A stretch of DNA of 44,176 bases from CAZGSV01 sp964528605. Its GTDB lineage: Bacteria > Armatimonadota > Zipacnadia > CAZGSV01. Position numbers and translations under genes: made by a program. The notes under the pieces were generated by a model that saw only the letters and a program-made list of their open reading frames with translations, was not told the DNA's origin and did not search any database. Positions within the stretch are counted from its first letter, which is position 1, and every line of letters starts with the position of its first letter. Location: positions 1 through 44,176 of the forward strand of contig CAZGSV010000016.1 in NCBI GenBank assembly GCA_964528605.1, in the 5' to 3' direction. Positions 26,199 through 34,103 of the stretch are shown here, one piece after another.

Positions 26199-27418
26199 GC
26201 CGGCTGCACCCTCCTGCGGCCGAAGAAGTGTGGGGGATGCGCGCGCGACCAGCGCAGCACGATGAAAGCCCACAAGCAGACCAGCAGCAGCAAGGTGGCG
26301 ACGGGCTGGGTCTCGGAGAGGCCGTACTGGATGAAGGTGTCGTAGGTGAGAACGGAGATGGTGAAGGGGTGGTAGGCGAGGATCATTATCGAGCCGGCTT
26401 CGGAGATGGCGCGAGCCCAGGTGAGAATGGAGCCTGCGAAGATGGCGTTGGCGGCCAGCGGCAGGGAGACGCGGAAGAAAGTGCTCAGCGGCGTAGCCCC
26501 CAACGTGCGGCTGACGTACTCCAGCCGCGGGCCCATCTGCTCGAAGGCATTCATCGCGGAGCGAATGAGAAAAGGGGAAGATACGAATACCTGACAGGCG
26601 ATGATGCCGATGTAGGAGGCAGCGACCTTCACGTGGAAGTGGTCGTAGACGAACTCGCCCAGAGGCGTCTTCGGGCCGAGGAGCGCCAGCAGCGCGATCC
26701 CCACCACCGACTGCGGGATGAGAATCGGCAGGTCAACCAGGGCGTCGAGCGCCTCCTTGCCGCGGAACTCCAGACGCACCAGAGCGTAGGCGAGCGGCAC
26801 GCCGAGCAGCAAGATGAGCGCCGTGGTAGCCGTGGCAGTAAGGAACGAGTTGAGCAAGGCCTGCACAAAGGTGGACTGCCGCAGCGTCACCAGCAGCGTC
26901 TGCACTGGGGTCTGGAAGGTCATGTAGAACAGCGGCAGGAGTAATGCCCCCAGTAGCAGCAGCCCTGCGCCGAAGCACGCCAGCACGAACACGTTGCGCG
27001 TGCGCCGGTTGGCGAGCAGCAGCAAGGTGAAGGCCAGGCTGAGGAGAACCGCCGACTGGAACCAGTAAGGCGTGATTACCATCGCGGAGAAGATGAGTAT
27101 CAGCAGGTAGCCGATCGCGATGGGGTGCCGGTAGAGGGCGGCGTACAGGGCGCCGAAGACCACGAACAGCAGAGGCTCCCTGCTGACAATGACCATGAAC
27201 AGAAAGAGCAGCGCGTAGCCCGCCGGGTAGATCCAGAAGGCCCGGCCGGGCCACTTGGCGCGGTAGGCAGGAGCGAGAGCGAGCGCGAACAGGCTCGCGG
27301 TGAGTAAGGAGACCGTCGTTCCCCAGTCCCGGGTGATGAAGGCGGCTACCAGATGCGCCAGGCAGAGGACAACACCAATCCCCATCAGCCAAGCCCTGGG
27401 TATGCGCGCGGAACTCAC
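26195..27418 (-). CDS. wtpB: Tungstate/molybdate ABC transporter permease with N-terminal membrane extension
   Basis: The protein has 407 residues, whereas ModB/WtpB permeases usually have 230-280. The C-terminal part (from about residue 140) is a normal permease. SFLTATATTALILLLGVPLA starts its core, and the EAA loop is TLGATPLSTFFRVSLPLA. The first ~137 residues add about five helices of no family I recognise. The GTG at 27418 overlaps the stop of the binding-protein gene (GTGA), so the long form is the natural reading and is translationally coupled. No frameshift is visible between the parts. The extension could be a regulatory or accessory membrane domain. Confidence 0.88.
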   Translation of the reverse strand: MSSARIPRAWLMGIGVVLCLAHLVAAFITRDWGTTVSLLTASLFALALAPAYRAKWPGRAFWIYPAGYALLFLFMVIVSREPLLFVVFGALYAALYRHPIAIGYLLILIFSAMVITPYWFQSAVLLSLAFTLLLLANRRTRNVFVLACFGAGLLLLGALLLPLFYMTFQTPVQTLLVTLRQSTFVQALLNSFLTATATTALILLLGVPLAYALVRLEFRGKEALDALVDLPILIPQSVVGIALLALLGPKTPLGEFVYDHFHVKVAASYIGIIACQVFVSSPFLIRSAMNAFEQMGPRLEYVSRTLGATPLSTFFRVSLPLAANAIFAGSILTWARAISEAGSIMILAYHPFTISVLTYDTFIQYGLSETQPVATLLLLVCLWAFIVLRWSRAHPPHFFGRRRVQPA

Positions 27419-28449
27419 AGCACTACCTTCTTGACCAGTGGCCGCAGTACCTCGGGCACCTTGGCTGGGTCCGGAGCGAGCGCTGGGGAAACGGGGTCTT
27501 GGAATCCTTTCTTGAGCGCCGCCTGCCCCTCCTTGCTCAGCAGCATGCGCACGAAGTCCAGCGCCAAGTCGCGATGGGGTGCGTTGTTGGGAATGCTGAT
27601 TCCGTACAAGATGGGTGCACCCACCATGGTCATCGTCTCGCCGGGCTTATTCCCGGTTATCTGGGTCTTCGCTTGGCGGTAGAAGTCCACATACTGCTCG
27701 CTGCTCAGGTCAATCTGGGGGGGCAAGGTAACGAAGCGCAAGTTGTGCTGCATCGCCACCGACTTGTACATGAAGGCGTAGTCCAGCGACATTGACTCCA
27801 GCAAGGGCAGCAACTCCGTCACCGATGACGTCACGTGCTCCTTGTGGCAGGCCGCGAGCAGTTTGTCGCTGACCGCCTCTCCCTTGAGATCGTCTTTGTA
27901 GTAGCGGTCCGCGAGCTCCCAGGTGAGGATGGTGCGGTAGCCTTCGGGTGCCTTGTTGGGATCGCAGCGCCCGAAGCGCACATCGGGGCGCAGCAGAATG
28001 CGGTACCAGTTCTCGGCGTTAATCTCGTCGCCGTACTTGCTCTTGTCCGTGTAAGCGATGACCTCTGCGTTGGAGGCGAAGATGATGAACCATTCGGTGT
28101 ACTCCGGGACTAGCAGTTGCTGAATGACCTCGTAGTCGGCGGAGGAGATTACGTCACATTCGCCGCCCAACTCAGAGACCTTGCGGCACATGACCTGGCT
28201 GCCGCCGGCCTCGCCCTGCACGTCAACGCCGGGGTGCTCCCCCTCGAAGGCCTGCTCCAGGTATCTGAACGGTAGCGCTAGACTGGCGGCGTAAAACACG
28301 ATCAGTTTGTTGCCGGGTGCCTGGTTGGACGGGCCGGCGCTAGGCGTCCCCTGCCCCGCATCCCTCCCCGTGGTGCTGGTGCGCGCGCAAGCGGCCAGCA
28401 AGGCGACGGCGAACAGACAGCAAACGAGCGCGATCCTGGGTACTCTCAT
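27415..28449 (-). CDS. wtpA: Tungstate/molybdate-binding lipoprotein (WtpA-like)
   Basis: The 344-residue protein begins at the ATG at 28449, nine bases after GGGAG. It has a lipoprotein signal ending LLAAC (Cys21). The mature part matches WtpA-type oxyanion receptors: FYAASLALPF, GEAGGSQVMCRKV, CDVISSADYEVIQQ, then DVRFGRCDPNKAPEGYRT and the final domain with KEGQAALKKGF. These receptors bind tungstate or molybdate outside the membrane and deliver it to the permease; WtpA usually prefers tungstate, but sequence alone does not settle the choice. The second Gly-Ser/Asp-Pro ligand loops are present. It is the first gene of a tightly coupled set and probably carries the operator described upstream. 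Confidence 0.9.
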   Translation of the reverse strand: MRVPRIALVCCLFAVALLAACARTSTTGRDAGQGTPSAGPSNQAPGNKLIVFYAASLALPFRYLEQAFEGEHPGVDVQGEAGGSQVMCRKVSELGGECDVISSADYEVIQQLLVPEYTEWFIIFASNAEVIAYTDKSKYGDEINAENWYRILLRPDVRFGRCDPNKAPEGYRTILTWELADRYYKDDLKGEAVSDKLLAACHKEHVTSSVTELLPLLESMSLDYAFMYKSVAMQHNLRFVTLPPQIDLSSEQYVDFYRQAKTQITGNKPGETMTMVGAPILYGISIPNNAPHRDLALDFVRMLLSKEGQAALKKGFQDPVSPALAPDPAKVPEVLRPLVKKVVL

Positions 28450-28528
28450 CCGCGGTGCTCCCTTCGGGTTGGCGGCAGCAACCGCCCTAGGCTCCAGCCC
28501 CGCTGCCAGAAAACCACACCCTTTGGCT

Positions 28529-28555
28529 AGGTTTATAGCATGGCCCCACCGTAGC
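28529..28555 (-). promoter_or_regulatory. Candidate promoter of the wtp operon
   Basis: On the minus strand TATAAA lies near 28537-28532. TTGCTA is 14 bases before it, and an alternative AATTGC gives about 16 bases. The spacing is imperfect, but the position about 80 bases ahead of the wtpA ATG and the overlap with a palindrome support a regulated promoter. I see no confident molybdenum-cofactor riboswitch in the leader. Confidence 0.4.
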
Positions 28556-28566
28556 AATTGTTACGG
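28549..28566. promoter_or_regulatory. Near-perfect palindrome, possible operator of wtpA
   Basis: CCGTAGCAATTGTTACGG is an 18-base palindrome with one mismatched pair. It lies next to the -35 region of the predicted wtp promoter and about 100 bases ahead of wtpA. Its length and symmetry are those of a dimeric repressor site. It does not match the ModE consensus I know, so the regulator is unknown. The plus-strand MNT gene starts about 135 bases away on the other side. Confidence 0.55.
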
Positions 28567-28701
28567 GGTGGTTACAGTTTCCGTACGACACTGGAACGGC
28601 TACGGCGAACAGGCTCAGGCGGCGCTCGCTTGGCCTCTTGCCCGCGCGTAGGAGTTACAGTACTCTTGAGCACAGTCCGGTCTTGGGCTGCAGAAGCACA
28701 T

Positions 28702-29052
28702 ATGAGCGATACTCAGGAGAGAGCGGGGGCCGGGGCGCCGGCCGATGCAGTGGTCGGCGAACTGGTCAGGCGGCTAGTGGAGGCCTACCGCCCCGAGCGT
28801 ATCTACCTGTTCGGCGCGCGCGCGCGAGGGGAAACGGGGCCGGACAGCGACTACGACCTGCTTGTGGTCGTCCCCGATGACGCGCCCCCGAGGCGTAAGC
28901 GCAGCCGGCTGGCCTACGAGGCCCTGCGCGGCACGGGGGTGGCCGCGGACGTACTGGTATGGTCGCACGCCGCTTTTCAGGCTCGACTGCCACTGCGCGC
29001 TTCCCTCCCAGCCACCGTAGTAGCAGAGGGGGCACTCGTGTATGCAGCCTGA
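28702..29052 (+). CDS. MNT-type nucleotidyltransferase domain protein
   Basis: The 116-residue protein is a minimal nucleotidyltransferase. LFGARARGETGPDSDYDLLV supplies the nucleotide-binding turn and the two Asp ligands (the first Gly is followed by Ala instead of the usual Ser). I use the ATG at 28702 because the longer frame from 28558 has no homology. It overlaps the HEPN gene by 11 bases. MNT-HEPN pairs act as toxin-antitoxin modules in which the MNT protein AMPylates or otherwise blocks the HEPN partner. This is established for some pairs and inferred here. Confidence 0.85.
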   Translation: MSDTQERAGAGAPADAVVGELVRRLVEAYRPERIYLFGARARGETGPDSDYDLLVVVPDDAPPRRKRSRLAYEALRGTGVAADVLVWSHAAFQARLPLRASLPATVVAEGALVYAA

Positions 29053-29464
29053 CCAGGCGCGCCTATCGGACACTGCCGCCTGGCTAGCCAAGGCTGCGGC
29101 TGACCTGCGTAGCGCCGAGCACGCGTTGTGCGCCCCCAGCCCCTTGCGAGAAGACGCGTTGTTCCACTCGCAACAGGCAGTGGAGAAACCCCTGAAGGCG
29201 TTCCTCACCTGGCATGACATGCCCTATCGCAAGACGCACAGCATCGAGGAACTCGGGCGCCAGTGCGCCGCGTTGGACGGCAGCCTGGGGCCGGCAGTGG
29301 ATGAAGCCGTACCCCTGTCGGAGTATGCGTGGAAGTTCCGGTATCCCGGGGAGAGCGAGACGCCAACGGCCGAGGAGACAGACGAGGCCCTGCGTCTCGC
29401 CCGTCGCGTGGTCGCAGCCATCCTGAATCGCTTGCCTGGTGAGGCACGCCCGCAGATAGACTGA
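29042..29464 (+). CDS. HEPN domain protein, partner of the MNT protein
   Basis: The 140-residue protein is mostly helical and has the HEPN features DLRSAEHAL, HSQQAVEKPLKAFL and KTHSIEELG. HEPN proteins include RNase toxins with an Rx4-6H motif. That exact spacing is not evident here (only RKTH), so RNase activity is not assured. It starts inside the last codons of the MNT gene, a typical sign of a co-regulated pair. It could equally be a non-toxic housekeeping pair; toxicity is not shown by sequence. Confidence 0.82.
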   Translation: MQPDQARLSDTAAWLAKAAADLRSAEHALCAPSPLREDALFHSQQAVEKPLKAFLTWHDMPYRKTHSIEELGRQCAALDGSLGPAVDEAVPLSEYAWKFRYPGESETPTAEETDEALRLARRVVAAILNRLPGEARPQID

Positions 29465-29592
29465 CGCCGCGTGCGAGGAGCCGCCGGCCGCGCCCGCGTG
29501 CGTCACCAACGCCCCAGCGGGCCGCAGCCTTCAGCAGCGCTGGGAACGCGCCCATAGCCGCCACGGGAAGGAACATGGTACCGTAGCGACGT

Positions 29593-30315
29593 GTGCGACC
29601 TGACAGATCGGTCCCGAGTTTGTGTCTGCAGCGGCTTGTGAGGTCGATCAGACTACACAGATGGGACGTAACGCCGCGCGCGGCGGCGCAGATTCAGAAG
29701 GATCTGTGCGGCCGGGTCGTGCTGCACGATGACCTCGCGGACGTGCGCATCGTCGCCGGAGCGGATGTCGCCGTAAGCAAGGCGAGGCAGGAGGGCTACG
29801 CGGCGGTCATCGCCTATTCTTGGCCGGACCTGCGCGAGCTGGAGAGGCGGACCGCACGCGTCAAGGTTACCTTCCCTTACGTCCCCGGGTTGCTCGCCTT
29901 CCGCGAAGCCGGGCCGCTGCTCGCGGCCTTGAGGAAACTCACCTGCGAACCGGACGCCCTTATCTTCGACGCCCAGGGCCTCGCCCACCCTCGCCGCCTG
30001 GGCCTCGCCTGCCACCTGGGCCTGTTGCTCGACAAGCCCACCATCGGCTGCGCCAAGTCGCGGCTCATCGGTGAGTTCGAGCCGCCCGGGGCGCGCGCGG
30101 GCGACTACTCGCTCCTGCGGGACGGAGAAGAGGTCGTGGGGGCCGTCCTGCGCACGCGCGACAACGTGCGGCCGGTCTTCGTCTCTCAGGGGCACAAGGT
30201 CTCCCTACGCACCTGCGTCGAGATTCTGCTCAAGTGCTGCGACGGCTACCGCATCCCCAAGCCCACCCGCGAGGCGGATCACCTGGTGGGCGTCGTAAGG
30301 CGGAGCGCGGAGTAG
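29593..30315 (+). CDS. nfi: Endonuclease V
   Basis: The 240-residue product matches endonuclease V, which nicks DNA near deaminated bases, notably inosine, in the cytoplasm. Key elements are GADVAVS (first metal Asp), TFPYVPGLLAFREAGPLL (second acidic site), FDAQGLAHPRRLG (third metal Asp) and TIGCAKSRL. The usual DGxG turn reads DAQG, so the first Gly is Ala. The start is unsure: a GTG at 29593 gives about 45 extra codons before the conserved region, while a GTG at 29638 is also in frame. Neither has a strong ribosome site. The gene converges with the DUF1054-like gene. Confidence 0.9.
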   Translation: MRPDRSVPSLCLQRLVRSIRLHRWDVTPRAAAQIQKDLCGRVVLHDDLADVRIVAGADVAVSKARQEGYAAVIAYSWPDLRELERRTARVKVTFPYVPGLLAFREAGPLLAALRKLTCEPDALIFDAQGLAHPRRLGLACHLGLLLDKPTIGCAKSRLIGEFEPPGARAGDYSLLRDGEEVVGAVLRTRDNVRPVFVSQGHKVSLRTCVEILLKCCDGYRIPKPTREADHLVGVVRRSAE

Positions 30316-30552
30316 ACAGCAGCAGGCCGCCTTGCTGCGCTCAGAACCAGAGGCCCGCGACTGTCTCCGGCAAGCCCGCGCGAGCCGGCGCCGCGCCCAG
30401 CGGAACCGCACACCCGCCCGCCGCGCCCAAGGCAGCACAGCCCCGCCTGGTCCTCCTCCAGCGCCGGCAAGGGAACCCTCTCTATCGTTCAACTCGCTGC
30501 TCGCTGATCTCCCGCCGTTCATTGGCGGCAGACGACGCGAGCCGCCGTCAAC

Positions 30553-31194
30553 TCACACCCGCTCGCCGAAGAAGGCGAAGTGGTACACCGGCCAAGCCGC
30601 TTCGAAAACCTGGGCGGCCTCTTCGAAGAACTGTGGCGAGCAGAGGAGCGCCTCGGCGTCGGGCCATAGGTAGTTGCGCCCCACGATGAAGAAGTCCTGT
30701 CCCAGTTCGTGCGCGGCGGCCAGCGCGCGGGCGGCGCTGCGGAACTTGGTGGTCGTGCGCCCCTTGTCATCCCAGTGCGCGATCGCCACGCTCAGTCTGC
30801 CGCGCTTCACGGTGGCATCAATGACCTCCGCCAACTCCGCCGCCCGCTGCGTCACGCTGTTCCACCGGGGCCGCCAGATGCTCTGACAGAAACCCGCAAT
30901 GACCTCCTCGGGATCGAGAAAGACACTCAACCGGGGACGACTTGGGTCGCTGCGCTCCGGCTCGGTCGGCGAGATGACGCTCACCCAGGTCGCCCAGGGG
31001 TTGCGGTGCCAGCGGCCGCTGCGCAGTTGGCAGCGCAGGTCCACGCCTGTCTTCTCCGTCAGCCGCTTCGCCAGCCCCTCGCCCAGGCTGCGCATGCGCG
31101 GGTGCAGCACATCGCGTATGTACTCCACCCTGGCACTGAGACTGCGATCAACGAACGCCTGAAAATCCTCCGGGTCAAAGCCGTTGAATGGCAT
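30553..31194 (-). CDS. DUF1054-like (YktB family) protein
   Basis: The 213-residue protein opens with FNGFDPEDFQAF, the signature of DUF1054/YktB proteins. ARVEYIRDVLHPRM and the basic segment RSGRWHRNPWATWVSV also align with that family. The family adopts an alpha/beta fold of unknown function. The C-terminal half carries FDDKG-like and FIVGRNYLWP motifs. Length is close to the family norm. No signal or membrane segment is seen. It lies 237 bases from the convergent endonuclease V gene, a gap in which I see nothing. Confidence 0.75.
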   Translation of the reverse strand: MPFNGFDPEDFQAFVDRSLSARVEYIRDVLHPRMRSLGEGLAKRLTEKTGVDLRCQLRSGRWHRNPWATWVSVISPTEPERSDPSRPRLSVFLDPEEVIAGFCQSIWRPRWNSVTQRAAELAEVIDATVKRGRLSVAIAHWDDKGRTTTKFRSAARALAAAHELGQDFFIVGRNYLWPDAEALLCSPQFFEEAAQVFEAAWPVYHFAFFGERV

Positions 31195-31308
31195 TCACAG
31201 CCACCCGCCAACCTTACGCCCCTTCAGCCTAGCAGAAGGCCCGTTGTCGGTCACGCCGCTTGGCGGCCGTGCCGTTACGCTGCGGTCAGCCCGCTACCCG
31301 TCGCCCGT

Positions 31309-32706
31309 TTAGCGCGCCGCCGCGCCCAGGAGCACCTCCTGCGTGTAGAGCATCTCCGGCGCCATCGTCACCTGCTGCCCTTGACCCATCTTGTCGAATA
31401 TGGCGCGGGCGATGGTCCAGACCTGGGGGTCGAACTCGGCCAGCGGCGCCCAGCCCCATAGAAACGGCTCGCCGTTCTCGCGCGTGCTCACATCCGCCCC
31501 AATCTTCGGCTCCTCCAGGCTCCCGTTCCACATCAGATCGCAATACGTGCGCGCGATTCTCCGCGCATCCTCAGGCGTGAAGACTACGCCGCGCCCGGCC
31601 GCCTGGCGCACGAAGTCCACGTCAATGGTCGCATGGCTGCGGTCCTCGAAGCCGGTGTGGTCGGGCTTGCCGTTCTCCACCCAGTCCCAGTAGTACCAGA
31701 CGTAGGCGCCGTCGCGCTCGGCGAGATACTGCTTGAAGTTCTGGGCCATCTTCGCCGCCCGGTCGCGGTAGAACGCGTCCCCCGTGACGTCCGCCAGCAC
31801 CAGGTAGGTGCGCGCCAGGGCGAGGTACTGATTGTGGGGCAGGATGCGGTTGGGATAGCGCATCGTCAGCGCCTCCACGCCCCGGTACGCGCCCATGCCC
31901 TCGCCGGTCTCGAGCCAGTAGCGCTCCCACCGGTCAAAGATGTTCTTCCGCATGACCTGCAGATAGTAGTCCGCTTTGTTGCCGTAGCGCGCGCTCAGCC
32001 CGGCGTCGGACTTGACGATCTCAATGAACATGGCGATGGGGTAGGTGATCATGCCATCGTGCACGAGGTACTCGATCTCCTCGGGTGCCGCGGTTTCAAC
32101 GCGGAACTTGTCGCCGGCCTCGGGAGCGCCCTCGATCTCAAAGGCGTCCGTGCCTAGGCCAACGACGTCGGCTCCGCTTTCGTACTGCTGACCGGGCGCC
32201 ACCAGTTGCCAAGTGCTCAGGTCGCGGACGGAGTAATGGCCTGCGCCCAGGAACTCGATGAGGTACTGGTGTCCGGTGCACCTGTGGGCCTTCTCGATGT
32301 CGTACTCACAATGGAACTCCGGCGTGATCGTGGCGGTCCCGCGATTGTGCAGCGCCTCGGCTCGGTAGAGCGCCGTGGAGTAGCGGTTGGTATGCCATCC
32401 GAGGAAGCCGTCGCCGTTGAAGTCGTCCATCAGGGGGAGGAAGCAGTCCACGTGGTCCACTATCTTGTCCAGCCAGTATGCGTCCTTCGCGGCCTCGTAC
32501 ATCATGACGTAGCGGTGCAACACGTACGCTTCGCCCCAACCCAGGGCGTCGCTGCTCGCGCTATCACTGTTGCCACGCCCGCCGTTGCTGGCATTGTCGT
32601 ATTCCTTGAAGCGGGCGGCCCAAGTGCCCACGTCCAGTGCCTCGCTGGCCTGCGCCCACACCACCAGAAGGAGCGTCAATCCGAAAGCCATCGCAGCGAC
32701 TCGCAT
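31309..32706 (-). CDS. Secreted all-helical protein, possible toroid enzyme
   Basis: The product has 465 residues from the ATG at 32706, seven bases after AGGAGG, and starts with a signal peptide (a hydrophobic run ending WAQASEA). The mature part has repeated helix pairs with Trp, Tyr and acidic residues. DDFNGDGFLGWHTNRYSTAL, MRYPNRILPHNQYLALART and DRSHATIDVDFV stand out. This pattern resembles (alpha/alpha) toroid enzymes of polysaccharide metabolism such as glucuronyl C5-epimerases and some lyases, but I cannot place it in a family. It follows the radical-SAM gene on the same strand, separated by 173 bases that hold a palindromic repeat. Confidence 0.78.
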   Translation of the reverse strand: MRVAAMAFGLTLLLVVWAQASEALDVGTWAARFKEYDNASNGGRGNSDSASSDALGWGEAYVLHRYVMMYEAAKDAYWLDKIVDHVDCFLPLMDDFNGDGFLGWHTNRYSTALYRAEALHNRGTATITPEFHCEYDIEKAHRCTGHQYLIEFLGAGHYSVRDLSTWQLVAPGQQYESGADVVGLGTDAFEIEGAPEAGDKFRVETAAPEEIEYLVHDGMITYPIAMFIEIVKSDAGLSARYGNKADYYLQVMRKNIFDRWERYWLETGEGMGAYRGVEALTMRYPNRILPHNQYLALARTYLVLADVTGDAFYRDRAAKMAQNFKQYLAERDGAYVWYYWDWVENGKPDHTGFEDRSHATIDVDFVRQAAGRGVVFTPEDARRIARTYCDLMWNGSLEEPKIGADVSTRENGEPFLWGWAPLAEFDPQVWTIARAIFDKMGQGQQVTMAPEMLYTQEVLLGAAAR

Positions 32707-32850
32707 CACGCAACCTCCTGTACGAGGAAGCCGGATTAGGGCGTTGTCACTGCGAGCCTATCCGCTCGGCCCTCACGGCGCAACTCAGATGAAGATGCCG
32801 GCGGACAAGTAAGATCGCGTCCCCACTACCCCGGGCTCCTGGGTCGGGTT

Positions 32851-32877
32851 GTAGGGGCGGGATCTCATCCCGCCCGC
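32851..32877 (+). repeat. 27-base dispersed palindromic repeat, copy 2
   Basis: GGGCGGGAT (32855-32863) and ATCCCGCCC (32867-32875) form a perfect 9-base stem with a CTC loop, inside a 27-base unit shared with 20282-20308. It lies between a radical-SAM gene and the secreted helical-protein gene, just before the radical-SAM stop codon. It may work as a REP-like element or weak terminator. Confidence 0.75.
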
Positions 32878-32879
32878 CG

Positions 32880-33752
32880 CTAGATGAAGACGTGTGCTAC
32901 CCGCGCCAGCCCCGTCTCCTGCGCGACGGCCTCAACCCGTTGCCGCACCTCGGCCCAGTACTCGCCCGCGAACGACCCTTTCGAGAGCAGGCGCCGGTAC
33001 AACTCGGTCAGATGGGGAAAGTGCTTGCGGATCATGGGCGAGACCGAGGCCGCCACTGAGGGGTAAAGGTTCAGCTTGTCAACGTTCAGCCGCTGCACCC
33101 CCGCCTTCACGAACGCCGAGAAGAGCACGTGCAGCCGCTCCTCGGTGTCATAGACGCCGGGCACCAGCGGCGCCGCCATCGCGCAGGTGGTGATGCCCAG
33201 GTCGGCGGCGCGCTTGACGCAGTCGAGCCGCTTTGTGTTGGGCGAGGCCCCGGGCTCGAACAGCGCCGCGACGCAATCATCGGTGCAAGTAATGCTCATC
33301 CCGAACTCGACGTTCTCCTGCCCCTTGAGCACGTCGAAGTCGCGCGCCGCCAGCACGTTCTTGGTCAGGATGTTGACCTCGAAGCCCGCCTCCACCAGCA
33401 GCCGCACGCACTCGCGGGTCAACTGGTACTCCGCCTCCGCCGGCTGCCAGCCGTCACAAACTGAACTGACGAAGACGCTGGGCGCGCCTTTGGGCTTGGC
33501 GCCGCCGGACAGGCGCAAGGCGGCTCCCCGGCGCCTTGAGGCGAGTTCCTTGCGCAGCACCTCGACCGCGTTGACGCGTATGTCGAGGAAGCCGCCCCAG
33601 GGCTCCGCATGGCCGGTGAAGCGGCGCATGAAGCGGGCATAGCAGTAGGCGCAGTTGTGCAGGCAGCCGGTGTAGCAGTTGATGGTGTAGTCGCAGATGC
33701 CCGACTTGCACAGCAGCGTCTTGCACAACTTCTCGCGCACGAACGGCTTCAT
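32880..33752 (-). CDS. SPL-family radical SAM protein
   Basis: The 290-residue protein has a radical SAM cluster site CLHNCAYC (Cys30, Cys34, Cys37). Cys10, Cys15, Cys20 and Cys26 precede it. Later motifs, FVSSVCDGWQPAEAEYQLTR and VNILTKN, match the SPL (spore-photoproduct-lyase-related) group of radical SAM enzymes, whose members are often of unknown substrate. A housekeeping DNA lesion repair role cannot be assumed. The start ATG at 33752 lies just outside a 350-base gene-poor stretch. The stop codon is beside the copy-2 repeat. Confidence 0.88.
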   Translation of the reverse strand: MKPFVREKLCKTLLCKSGICDYTINCYTGCLHNCAYCYARFMRRFTGHAEPWGGFLDIRVNAVEVLRKELASRRRGAALRLSGGAKPKGAPSVFVSSVCDGWQPAEAEYQLTRECVRLLVEAGFEVNILTKNVLAARDFDVLKGQENVEFGMSITCTDDCVAALFEPGASPNTKRLDCVKRAADLGITTCAMAAPLVPGVYDTEERLHVLFSAFVKAGVQRLNVDKLNLYPSVAASVSPMIRKHFPHLTELYRRLLSKGSFAGEYWAEVRQRVEAVAQETGLARVAHVFI

Positions 33753-34103
33753 CCTGCAGAACCTTTCTCGCTCCGGCCCAATCTACCAGAGCACCAGTAA
33801 ATGAAACACTTGCTGCGCCCCGATGTCTCCGCGGCAGCCGACGGCACTGTCCACCTGGACTCGGATACGCTCGACGAAACCTGGGCCGTCAACCCGGACA
33901 GCACCCTCAAGCGGGCGACCCTGATGCCGCAGCGCGCTCTACGCCATTCAATGACGGCGCAGGTGCTCAAGGATCGCCGGGCGCAGTCGAGCCGCCTCAT
34001 CTGGAGGACAACCCGCGCCGGCGGTTGGCCGGTACGAGAAAGGCCCCCCGCGGTGGCAACGCTGTCGCGGGGGGCCGGTTGGTCAAGCGTCAGAGAGCGG
34101 TCC
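33753..34103. other. Intergenic region with terminator, no supported gene
   Basis: A 111-codon plus-strand frame (33801-34136) crosses this stretch, but it passes through a strong hairpin and has no recognisable domain, so I do not accept it. The hairpin at 34042-34076 is annotated as a terminator. Nothing else is visible. Confidence 0.6.
34035..34076 (-). terminator. Rho-independent-type terminator after the PqaA-like gene
   Basis: GGCCCCCCGCG (34042-34052) and CGCGGGGGGCC (34066-34076) form a perfect 11-base GC stem with a 13-base loop. On the minus strand it is followed by TTTCTCG, a short U-rich tail. It sits about 28 bases past the stop at 34104. Confidence 0.75.

Noticed and set aside
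28450..28545. Molybdenum-cofactor or tungsten riboswitch ahead of wtpA
   Set aside because: The leader has a small hairpin but no consensus I could match. A covariance search with the Moco model would settle this.
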